A stretch of DNA of 64,000 bases from Phellopilus nigrolimitatus (Eukaryota > Basidiomycota > Agaricomycetes > Hymenochaetales > Hymenochaetaceae), in the NCBI GenBank assembly GCA_021029095.1, contig JAJOHG010000129.1:1-64000 (forward strand). The letters are read 5' to 3'. Shown in pieces: positions 20,260 to 30,543 of this stretch (its first letter is position 1; each line of letters begins with the position of its first letter). A program made the translations under genes and the position numbers. Below the pieces are notes generated by a model. That model made no database searches, was not told the DNA's origin, and saw only the letters and a list, made by a program, of their open reading frames with translations.

Positions 20260-21105
20260 CTAGCGCATGCATCCGTGCGCAGATTCGTCCTTCACGATAT
20301 AAATGATCGATGCCGTTGAAATAATTACTATCTCGCGAAGGACAATTCGTACGTATGAGTACTGAGGCGAATATGAGAAATATCCTACACACCATTGAGA
20401 TAAAGAACTCTTCCGCCGGCAAGCTGTTGCCCCACCTGCCCATTGTTGGACGTGAAACTGAGCCGCGATCGAAGAACTTCCAAACACAGCCGGGCCAGCA
20501 GTGCCAGACACCGCAGACTGGAGGTAGGTATGGAAATCGGGCTCTTCCTGTAAGAGTTCGCGTTGATTTGAAAGTCTGTGTTGTGCACCAGTAAAACGAT
20601 GCCCTACGTCTGCGCGAACCCATAAAATTTTCCTGTAAGGAGAGTCGCGCCTGCCGGCCCTGCCGTCGCAGTTCCTGAGGGGATGGAAGAGGTACCACCG
20701 CCTCCAGAACTAGCGCTCGTAGTTTATCGAGAATCAATGAGATTCGGAAGTCAGCGACGAACAAAAATGGTTGGCGTACGGATATCGCGGGTGCCGTAGC
20801 AGAAGAACTAGATACGGTTCCTTGAAGACACTGCAAGAGTGTATTAGCGCCGATGTAACAATTGTCTGATGCGATTCGATACTTGCCTGGCTGTAGTATT
20901 CGCTGCTGTACGTGCAGACCCATCCTGAGGGACAGGTAGTCGCGCCAGTCCAGCCTGTGCCACCGCACTGATTTCATATGGAATGAGGGAGGAACAATCT
21001 TAAGCCTATAATTCGGGCTGTACGTACCTGACCCCACTCATGCGCAGTTGTTTGGGCAACGACGCCCGTGAAAAGAGCAACAACGACAGCGAAATTTCCA
21101 AGCAT
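20260..21105 (-). pseudogene. Decayed second CBM1 gene
   Basis: Exon 1 (21105-21028, signal peptide) and exon 2 (20967-20887, an intact CBM1 with [16 protein letters not shown]) match the first copy, including the GC donor of intron 2. Exon 3 is 20830-20780. After that it fails: the acceptor of intron 3 reads TAA instead of TAG, a two-base gain lies near 20,630 (before the fourth donor), a one-base gain lies in the fifth exon near 20,450, and the last exon loses similarity after about 20,300. A short secreted CBM1-only product from the first exons cannot be excluded. Confidence 0.8.
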
Positions 21106-21156
21106 AGATGTAGCGATTTGTTGGGAAAGAAGATATTGGTGCGCTAGCTCTTATAC

Positions 21157-23040
21157 TCGTGGGCCTTACATCCTTTGCGGCGGAGACACCGCACGGATAA
21201 GCGTCGGGGGCAAAGCAGGTAGGTGGATTGATTGGCAAGTCGCTACGAGACAGGGGGTCATTTGCTAGCATCCTTCGGGCGAGAAAGCAAGCCAAAATGT
21301 GCAAGTAAACGATGCTTCAAATCCGCGTATCATCCGATCCGGATTTGAGCTCTGTCGGTGAAACTTGAAATCCAGCGACCGGGACTTCCAATACGTGGGC
21401 ATTCAGGTGCCGACACAGCGTTGTCCATAGATGAGAGAAGAGCCTGGCTTACTTCTCGCGAGCCCTTGTCTGCACCTTTCAACGCTGAAACGACGTACAT
21501 GTAGCCAGTGCCTAGTGCTTGATGGGTTGCAATAGCCATACACCGAGAGATCTGGTTTCCAGGAAGTAAGACGAAGTTCGATTGACGTCCAAGCAAAAAT
21601 AATACATTTTTTCTGCGCTTGTCTCTGATCAGATTCAGAAAGAGCTAAGGCACGAACCGTCGAGCTAGAGAGGGATCGGGCCGGGCCGGCGCTCCACCAC
21701 CATCCTGGCTAGCCGAGGCACACACAGCTGCCCATTCGTGTTCGTGTTCGTGTCCTGACCAACTTTTACTTTCCCGGCCTCTCCGTCTAGTTCGAGCTCA
21801 ATCGCCTTGGCAAACCCAACAGTGACAAGCATTTGCATTTACTCTGTCAGCACCGCGCCTGCTCTGATCCGTCCGACCTCAAAGTCAGACTCAATCCCGA
21901 ATCCTGCACCGGATAGAGTATCATGAATGACAATGCCGGGAAATGAACTCTCAAAATCGGACTGGTATCTTCGGTGCGTGAACAAGCAAGCGTTTACGCG
22001 AATCGCTGGAATGTGCTGATAGCGTGCATTTAGAATGAACTACTCCTGCTTCAGTGTACGAATATGATCGCAGGCGTCATCGAGTCGAGAGATGACAGTC
22101 AATTCCGACTATCTCGCTTTTCGAAATGGAATGATATTTCAACCGATTCGTGATTGATCCATGGCAGAACCACTACCGTTTGGCAGCGCATGTGTTTCCA
22201 TTGCGTACAGGTTGGTTTGAGCTAGATCCTAAAAGACCATCCATCGTCATTGTCTTGCAAGATTCGGGTGATTGGAACGACGAGTAAGTCAAGTGTCTTA
22301 GCTTTTTTACTGGTTTATAAGCTACTCCAAGCATCGAATTCGACGAGCACCTCATGTCGCGGAAGACTTTCAAACAGTGCACCTTATTTTCTCTCTTGTT
22401 TGATTCAGTGCTCAGTTATTAGCTCACGCCAACGCAGCACAATACGGCCTGTCATGCTCAAGCGAAGTTCGGTCTCTCTCGCAAATTGTAATATTTCATG
22501 TTCGTTGAATTCCTTTCCGTTTCCAACCTTCATTCTTCGTTCACCCCTCTTATCTCTCATCCCTCGACCCATACGTCTGGTGTTTGACTGTTACTACGTC
22601 TTACGCAGATGCCAATTGGGTTACTTATCAATCTAGTCCATCGGTGTGTACTCTCTCCCTCTACATACGTTCTGACTGAGCGCAACTTCCGAATCGTAGT
22701 TCACATAGAATCAAAGCAACCAAGTGGCAGTTATCTCAATAATAGATTGTTGCACAAGAATTTCTCGACGCTCGCTGTCTGTTGTCTTCGACTTTGCTTG
22801 CTGAACTTACCTTTTCTTTGCTTCTATCCTACATACGGAATTCGAAAAAATATATATGGTACAACAATTTGGAAAGGAGGAAAGGAGGACATATATGTTC
22901 GTCCTGTCGACAGTCGACAGGTATGTACTGGCTATCTGATGTTCATTATACTACATTCACCTCAATTGCTTATCACCGTGCGCCCTACAGTGGAGACTAC
23001 GAAGATACGAAAACGAAACAAATTGTTAGTTGTAACTGTA
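21157..23040. other. Non-coding spacer of unit B
   Basis: Collinear with 1907-4013. No conserved frame and no recognisable gene. A TATA-like GTATAAG for the CBM1 pseudogene is at 21150-21156. Confidence 0.6.
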
Positions 23041-23176
23041 ACAAATTAGCAAGTGCAAGTGAAACACGTACATCTCGTTCAGAAGGATTCTTGAAAATCT
23101 GGGTCCAGGATGTTCCAGAATACTGCTTCAGCTTCTGCCAGTCAATCTTTGGGCGAAGCCTCCTCCTTTGTTCGTC

Positions 23177-25435
23177 TCATGAGATACAATTCTCAGTTAA
23201 GTCTCTCATCCTAGCACGGTACTCTGGAGGTACCCAGAGCAGCAATTCTCCTGATGCATTCTTGTACCATCCATCCTCTCCAAGGTTTTTGGAAAATCTC
23301 TCTGTAGACTGAAAGTCTGCTGATTCAGTGTCACCATCCCAGATGCAGATGGTTTTGTCACGAGAGCCAGACACAATGTGCATGCCATCAGGGGAGTAGG
23401 CAACAGACCAGACAGAGCCTGAATGACCAATGAGGGGCTCTCCTACAGCCTTCCCAGTCTGGGCATCCCAGATGCAGATGGTTTTGTCCCATGAGCCAGA
23501 CACAATGTGTCTGCCATCAGGGGAGTAGGCAACAGAGGTGACCATGTCTGAATGACCAGTGAGTGGCTCTCCTACAGCCTTCCCAGTCCCTAAAGCAATT
23601 CCTGTGTGCATTGCCCACATATCCTCTTTCCAAACATTGTCCTTTCCTTTCAAAATAAGATTCTGGTTTGAAAATGAAGGACAAAATTGATGAGTCATAT
23701 AAGAATCTGTTGGGACCCATGATAAAGCAGAGATATAGAGATGGGGTGTGCTGATTGTGATGCCCTCATAGAAGGCAGAGGTGAATCTGTAAAGGTCTAC
23801 ACAAGCCATTTTGATTTCATTGTGTTCCTGGATGCAAATATGTGAGCAAAATTATACAGAAAGCCAGCCAGTAAATCTTACTTTGAAATAATTAATGCAT
23901 TTTGCCAAAACTTCAGTGCCTGATTTGACCTCTCCCATCAAACTCAAGACTTCAAGCCAAAATAAAGCACCTGGTCCAGATAGAAACCTCTGGACCAATC
24001 TCTGAACTGCCAGGCTCCCTTCAAGGTCAAGAACTGATTCGGAGATATGATCCATCCAGTACAAACAGCTGTGCTGCAGGACCTGGGGAATACACTTGGA
24101 AATTCTGTGTGCAAGGTCTGGAATAGCACTGGTTGGAAGATATGAAGTCTCTAATTGGCAGATGTTGAACTTGAGACCAGAATGCATGACCTGTAGACAC
24201 TTCATAGCAATGTTGGCCTTTAACTGCACAGGATCATTCCAGAATTGTGCTTGAATGATCAAGTCAGAGAAGATGGGATGATAAACCTGTATTCCACCAT
24301 CTGCACTGTTTGTATAAACCACAGGGTACAGGTCGGAAACTATTGCTATCAAAGCTGCCTTGTTGATTTTACCAACTTGAAGACTAGGTGTGAGTTCTTG
24401 AGCAAAAGGTAAGAAAACTGTCAAGTCTTTCACAAGCTCAGTGGCGGCTTTATGAACCTCCTTCTGCAGCTTGCATCTCTAGATAGACAGGGAAATGAGT
24501 GTCCAATCATTAGCAAGTTTTCCTTGACAGTACCTCGTACAATACATTGGTAGCTGTAAAAGCTGCACTGACGGCGGGATGCAGCTGCAACGGTTTCAGC
24601 TTAGCTTTAAATATAAACCTTCTAACTTACATCTTTCACTTCATCACCGAGTTTCATAAGCAAGGCTATAGCTTCACTGGATTTTCCCAGGCTTTCAAGT
24701 AGTATTTTTTTATTGCTAAGTTGACGACCTGCTTCCTCGATAATAAGCTTGATAAACTCGTCGGTCTCAGAAGGCGGATGTCAGCTTGTTCGGTATGAAT
24801 AGAGTACAATGTGCTCACAGATGCCGCAGGAATACAAGTCAATGTAATGGAGAGCCCCTTCGAGCCTAAAGGTATGATTTAAGTATGATTATTGCTTAAA
24901 ATGATGAACGACAAAAAAGTATAGACGGATCGTTCGTACCTTCCACGGAGAACGATTGTTTCCCAAGAATATCGGCAGCTTTGATGCTAACTTCTGCAAA
25001 TAACGTCTTGTAGAAATGCTGCCTGACGGAGACACTGACTTCTGCAGTGGACGGGACCGAACTGGCAGGATAAAGGGGTCATTGGATGCGTCATATCGAA
25101 GCAAACATTAGACTCACAATGTGTCCTTCAGCTTCCAATCCACAGCGTCGTTTTTGCCGAATTGGGGTGACTTATACTCTTTGCCGTCCGCTTTGAGTTT
25201 GAGATAAATACGGCTCTGCGGACGCCTATCTTTGAAAAAAACCTCGATTTCTGTACAGTGACAACTACGCTTCAGCATTTATTTCAAGGGATCTAAAAAA
25301 GACCGGCCGCACCTTTCAAGTGCACGAAGCTAAGAGCAGGGATACAAGCACGATGAGTTCACGCTGGCAAGGATGTTGTTTGATAACTCACAGGCCGTCA
25401 ATACTGCCTCTCACAATGTCCAGAGATTGAGACAT
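23177..25435 (-). CDS. NLR copy B lacking the NACHT domain
   Basis: Exons: 25435-25392, 25264-25118, 25061-24940, 24865-24819, 24765-24631, 24584-24534, 24478-23882 and 23827-23177, joining in frame to 597 aa. N-terminal and helical regions match copies A and C. At about nt 24,380 the frame passes from LTPSLQ of the helical region straight to the post-NACHT helical part. About 1.2 kb containing Walker A and Walker B is missing, with frame kept. Only two WD40 repeats follow, then the conserved tail, ended early by a TGA at 23177-23179 where copy A has CGA. The model uses a downstream exon-2 acceptor, because the copy-C acceptor would run into a stop. It could be a functional decoy or regulator, or a relic that happens to stay open; I cannot tell which. 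Confidence 0.6.
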
Positions 25436-27114
25436 GATGACGTCGAAGATGCAGAGAATGCTGAACTATCAGGTAAACTTGAGATTTGAGACGATGGTGG
25501 TCAAGATCAAGTTGCGAAAGGCGTCCACCATCGATGGAAGGTCGTCGTGATCGATCGGTGTTCCGCATTGGGAACAGTAACTTAATTTCATTTTTCATTT
25601 TTTAAATCAACAAGATTGAATTTATTTTATCAGCTAGCGAGATATTCGACCACAGCAGGTTCCACATTATTTTAACGTGAGAGATTCTGCCTTTCCTTCT
25701 TGAGACTGTAGCTAATTACAGAGAAACCGACGAGTTAAGAGCGGATGCGGCGACGAATGCCCGACAGATGTTTGAAATGTCACGGGTGTGTAAAAACACT
25801 GTTCGCAAGATCTTTCTATTCACTGGATTTCGATGTTCCAGTATACTTGATGTGCCGTCGAACCGATGAAGTTGAGTTCGAAAAAAATGGCAAATTCAAA
25901 CTCGCCTGTACGTTTCTATCCCAATTGTTCACATGCGCGCCAGGGTGCCTATAAAGGACGGGATAATAAGTCGGCGACTCAGATCTGATGGAGTCTTGAC
26001 CACGAGCGATATCGAATTCGTTTCGTGATCAACTGGATATGAAAGTGCCTCAGGTGGTGACCGAAAGACGGCCATTATAGAAAGCGTTCAGCAGATAGCA
26101 GCTACGCTGATATTCGCAGTAAATGCGGACAATGTGAGTCTTAGGCACGAACGAAACGATCCGAGCAACCATTTGGATGAGCATGGGGAACGACAGTCGG
26201 CGATGTCATGTAAAGTGCACCTGCATTAGATGGCTCCTTACAAGCTTTTGTCCGTTGCGATGATGGCGCACGTTTATTTGTTGAGGCTGGTTCGAAGGTT
26301 CGGAGCAGACAGCAGTGGGACGTCCTGGTGGGCCAAGTATGCTTGGGCTGAAATCTGATGATTGGAAGGACAGTTGGATTATTGCCACGGCCGCTACAAA
26401 CTGGACCTCATGAGCGCTTCGTCGAAGTGAGCTGGAATAAATTCGTCAGGCGGCGAATGTCTTCCTCTCGTTGCGCGCGTGCAGACGGAGCTTCTCCAGA
26501 ACGGATGAACGATCCTAGCGGTCGGAAACAGGCTGCTTCTACGTCGATCAATAGTAGATATTCCAAATCCGTTCCGTCGAGGAGTTGAAGGACTGAATTC
26601 AGATGAACAGAGAGAACGTATGATGCGAAACAGACAGCAGAAACGCACCTTGTCGTGCTCCTTGACCTCTGCCTCCGGAAGTGCGATGATGCTCTTCCAC
26701 GCAAACGACTCATCAAATATGCAGTAAGTGCACGTAGAGGCGCGAAGGCAAGTCAGTTGGCGGGTGCATTGTCTCGTGTTCAGCCACCAGTGGTCATTGA
26801 GAAATGGAGCTTGACGAGAACTTGCAACGCGATTGACAAAGTAAGTTGTAAGAAACTTCATTGGAAGTCACAAAAGGACATTCTATTTCAGCGCTAGCCA
26901 TTGATGTTTGCACGTCTTTGAAGCGACGAGCTTGTTGATTATCGTCTTTGTCGTCGTACATTGTTGAGCAAGGGCAACCCCGTTTTGGGAAGTCAGCGCC
27001 TCGCCGGGTCAAGACGCCTTCGAGTCGCCTCGTTACGCTCTGCTACAACCTGACCTCAAACCTCCATCATCTTGCGGTGCTTGTCATTTCGTGTCTCTGA
27101 GAAATTTGTGAAAA
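25436..27114. other. Upstream flank of NLR copy B and junction to the ALY/REF gene
   Basis: Collinear with 18,271-19,930 in unit A. Block 25,905-26,200 is nearly identical to 18,700-18,990. No supported gene. Confidence 0.5.
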
Positions 27115-28234
27115 ATGTCTCGTCTTTCTGGAGATCTAAATGCGCGTTCCAGGAAGCCATACGACGTACGTCTTTCGAGTGTCTCACGCGTGAAACAATG
27201 ACACTAAACGACGGTATTTTATCTTCAACAGCGCCCTTCCCCCCGCGCAAGTGACGGTATGTGGGTGCATGACAAGGCGCCGCCCGTTGGAAAGCGTGCC
27301 TCTGTCACCGCGAACGGCGGTGCGAGGGCTGGTCTGCCCAACGCCAAGCTTGTCGTCTCAGACTTGCATTACAATGTCACGGCAAAAGACCTGATTGTAC
27401 GTCTATCGCATTCCTCTGGTGTTTCAAAAGAGTGTTCTAATATTTCTTCATGTGTTTCATAGGCCATTTTCGGACAAATTGGCACGCTTGTACGCGAGCC
27501 AGTCATCAAAGTACGGATCGCTGCGCTTGTGGCTTTTGAGCATGTCCTCTGAAGTTAAACGCTGAACCGACTCCACCTCTCCTTCGTTCGATGACCGTGT
27601 CACCGCACTCAGTATGACCGTAGTGGACGCTCGACCGGCGTTGCATTCGTGCACTACGAGACAGCTGCCGAGGCGACTAGGGCCAGGAATCAATTTAATG
27701 GGATCCTTGCGAAGGGTACATACTCATTTCGATCCTATATGATTTCCAATTTCTGTGTTCCGTCTACTAACCTTGATATACTAATGCCGCATGTAGGTCA
27801 ACCGATGGTCGTAGCATTTGACACATTTCGGCCTGCGAGACGTGCTGTCAGCGCGCCAAACACGTTGATTGATAGGATCTCGAAGCCTCCGCTGCTTGAA
27901 AGGTTGGCTTCGGACGCGCCCATCCCAGTTGCTCCGAGGAAATCTATTCAGACGTAGGTCACTTGTCTTTGAGTCGAGATTATTTAGAGCGTTTTGCTCA
28001 CTTATTCCCTTTAGCAACCCACCAAAAGGCCAGCCCGAAGCACCGAAAGGCCAGTCTAGCGGGGGCCCTATCCGAACTCGTAGACGTAGGGGAGGCCGGG
28101 GAGGCGAGAAAGTCAAGAAGGAGCCGAAGACGGTGGAGGATCTCGATAACGAGCTGGATGCGTTCATGGGAGACGATGACACAAGCGAGCCCGCTGCGCC
28201 AGCGGTAGAGACGGACGTTGAGATGGCTACATGA
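27115..28234 (+). CDS. ALY/REF (Yra1/THOC4)-type mRNA export RNA-binding protein
   Basis: Six exons: 27115-27165, 27232-27396, 27463-27510, 27613-27715, 27797-27953 and 28015-28234; 247 aa. A central RRM begins near residue 50: RNP2-like AKLVVSDLHYNV, then DLIAIFGQIG, RNP1-like TGVAFVHYET. An RGG/arginine-rich patch (RTRRRRGGRGGEK) and an acidic C-terminus containing LDNELDAFMGDD follow. The C-terminal DxxLDAYM-like motif and RRM match the ALY/REF adaptor family, which in the nucleus couples TREX/Sub2 to the export receptor Mex67. All intron borders are GT-AG and introns are about 60-100 nt. Confidence 0.85.
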
Positions 28235-28692
28235 ATCTTAAATAGTCATTTTCCTGCCTTCCTTTGTCTTTTTTTCTTTTGTTTAATGTAATACCCCGTG
28301 GACATATTTTTTCTTCCTTATTTCTTTGCCTAGCCCTGTGACTATCTCTGGTTTTTGTGAGCTGTCTGCTGCCTTGTCGCAGTCTAAGATCCCACCTCTA
28401 TACTGTAATTTCTGTGAACTTACGAAAAACCAGTCGCGCGCTGTCTGAGGCCGGAAAATGCCGCTTTGATGATCTTTACGACTCTGGACCGTTGCTCGCA
28501 ACTTGCCCTCCTCCCCCTCACTTATCGACTTTTCAACGTGAATCTGCCCTAGCACATCAAGCAAATCGACCCACCTGGTCTCGACGCAACTTACGTCAAA
28601 ACTTTTCTGCGTCCAAGAAATCGTTTCTACACCCGATAAACTCGAAGTAACCGAATCCCACCTACCGCGCTTCAAATTCACTGCAATCCAAC
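28235..28692. other. Intergenic region between the ALY/REF and DHH1 genes
   Basis: 3' UTR of the first gene with T-rich tracts, then the presumed promoter and 5' UTR of the helicase gene. No gene seen. Confidence 0.6.
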
Positions 28693-30456
28693 ATGTCTGC
28701 TGTAACAAGCCCGTCTGCATCGTCATCGTGAGTCCGTCTACAGAGCTTTCGCGAAAGTCTGTTGAGAAAGCCGCATTTTAAGAACTGGGGTCAGCAATGG
28801 CCAGGACTGGAGGTCGGGTCTCCGCGCACCGCCAAAAGACGAGCGGCCCCAGACTGAAGATGTGACAGCGACGAAAGGCATCGAGTTCGAAGACATGTTT
28901 CTCCGCCGCGAGCTCCTCATGGGCATCTTCGAAGCCGGCTTCGAGCGGCCCTCGCCCATCCAGGAAGAAGCCATCCCCGTCGCGCTCACGAAGCGCGACA
29001 TCCTCGCACGCGCGAAAAATGGGACGGGAAAAACCGCCGCGTTCGTCATCCCGACCCTGCAGCAGGTCGACGTTAGCAAGAACAAGATCCAGGCGCTGCT
29101 CCTCGTGCCGACGCGCGAGCTCGCGCTGCAGACCGCGCAGGTGTGCAAGATCCTCGGCAAGCACCTCGGCGCGAATGTCATGGTCACGACGGGCGGGACG
29201 ACGCTCAAGGACGACATTATCCGTCTGTCGGAGACCGTACACGTACTCGTTGGCACACCCGGGCGTATCCTCGACCTTGCAGGCAAGGGGGTCGCAGACC
29301 TTAGCGAGTGCCCCGTGTTTGTGATGGATGAGGCGGACAAGCTCCTCTCGCCCGAGTTCACGCCCGTGATGGAACAGCTGCTGTCATATCTCCCGGATAC
29401 ACGCCAGGTCATGCTTTTTAGTGCGACGTTTCCCATGATTGTCAAAGACTTCAAGGTGAGAACCGTCGGAAACGGTGTATTTTCTCTGCTTACGGGTTTC
29501 GATTTGATAGGATAAGCACATGGACTCACCCTACGAAATTAATCTTATGGATGAACTTACTTTACGTGGTGTGACGCAATACTACGCCTTTGTCGAAGAA
29601 CGACAGAAGGTCCATTGTTTAAATACACTCTTCTCCAAGGTAAGCCGCACATGGCACTTCCCCTTGTAAACTTGTTTCTCAAGAGAAACGTGGCTAGCTC
29701 CAAATCAACCAATCCATCATCTTCTGCAACTCGACAAATCGTGTCGAGCTCCTCGCGAAAAAGGTGACCGAGCTCGGGTACTCGTGCTTCTACTCACACG
29801 CGAAGATGCTGCAATCGCACCGCAACCGCGTGTTCCACGACTTCCGCAATGGCGTCTGCCGCAACCTCGTCTGCTCTGACCTCCTTACGCGCGGCATCGA
29901 TATCCAGGCCGTTAACGTCGTCATTAACTTCGACTTCCCCAAGAACAGCGAGACGTACCTCCACCGCATCGGCCGCTCGGGACGCTTCGGCCACCTGGGT
30001 CTCGCGATCAACCTCATCACGTACGAGGACCGGTTCAACCTATACAAGATCGAGCAGGAGCTTGGTACAGAGATCGCGCCTATTCCTCAGCAGATCGACA
30101 GGAGCTTGTATGTTGCGCCGGGCTCGATGGACGAGCCTGCGGGCCAGGCGACGTTCCGCCAAGACGCTTCTCAGCAGCCGGCTCAGCCGCAGGCTCACCA
30201 ACAACAGAACGGCCAAGCGCAACAGAAGCAGGGAGCCCGCCAGCAGCAGCAACAGCAGCAAGTCCTTTACCAGAGCAACGGTCAACAGCAACAGCAACCG
30301 CGCACGGCACCGAACGGGCCGACGGTGGCACAGCTGCAGCAGCAGCAACAGCAGCAGTACGCGGCGACCCGCAATCAGGCACAGTATCAGGCGTATGCGG
30401 CGGGCCCGGGGGTGGTCGCGCGCGGTGGCGGCGCGGCTCAGCCTGTTCGTCGATGA
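28693..30456 (+). CDS. DHH1: DHH1/DDX6-type DEAD-box RNA helicase
   Basis: Four exons: 28693-28727, 28783-29455, 29511-29639 and 29698-30456; 531 aa. Family signatures are the N-terminal [12 protein letters not shown] and Q motif [14 protein letters not shown]. Motif I AKNGTGKT (89-96), [12 protein letters not shown] and DEAD (194-197) follow, then [12 protein letters not shown] and [13 protein letters not shown]1 represses translation and activates decapping in P-bodies. The C-terminal about 120 residues are a glutamine-rich low-complexity tail, suited to condensate formation. The sequence after the stop contains a 28-base G run. Confidence 0.94.
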
Positions 30457-30515
30457 TTGATTGTGTGCTTTGCACGTTAACTTCTTGTCAGGGAGTGAGA
30501 GTGGGGGAGGGAGGC

Positions 30516-30543
30516 GGGGGGGGGGGGGGGGGGGGGGGGGGGG
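30516..30543 (+). repeat. Poly(G) run of 28 bases
   Basis: An uninterrupted G tract about 60 nt after the DHH1 stop codon, in a purine-rich context and likely inside its 3' UTR. The length may be imprecise. Confidence 0.85.

Larger units (their letters stand above)
20260..27040. repeat. Segmental duplication, unit B
   Basis: Same gene order and orientation as unit A without the retrotransposon, and shorter because of the NACHT deletion and fewer WD40 repeats. The left edge falls inside the last CBM1 exon, where similarity to unit A is lost. The right edge lies about 75 bp before the ALY/REF start codon. Edges are approximate. Confidence 0.8.

Noticed and set aside
30040..30475. Leucine- or alanine-rich minus-strand frames over the DHH1 tail
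   Set aside because: Antisense of CAG repeats encoding the glutamine-rich tail.
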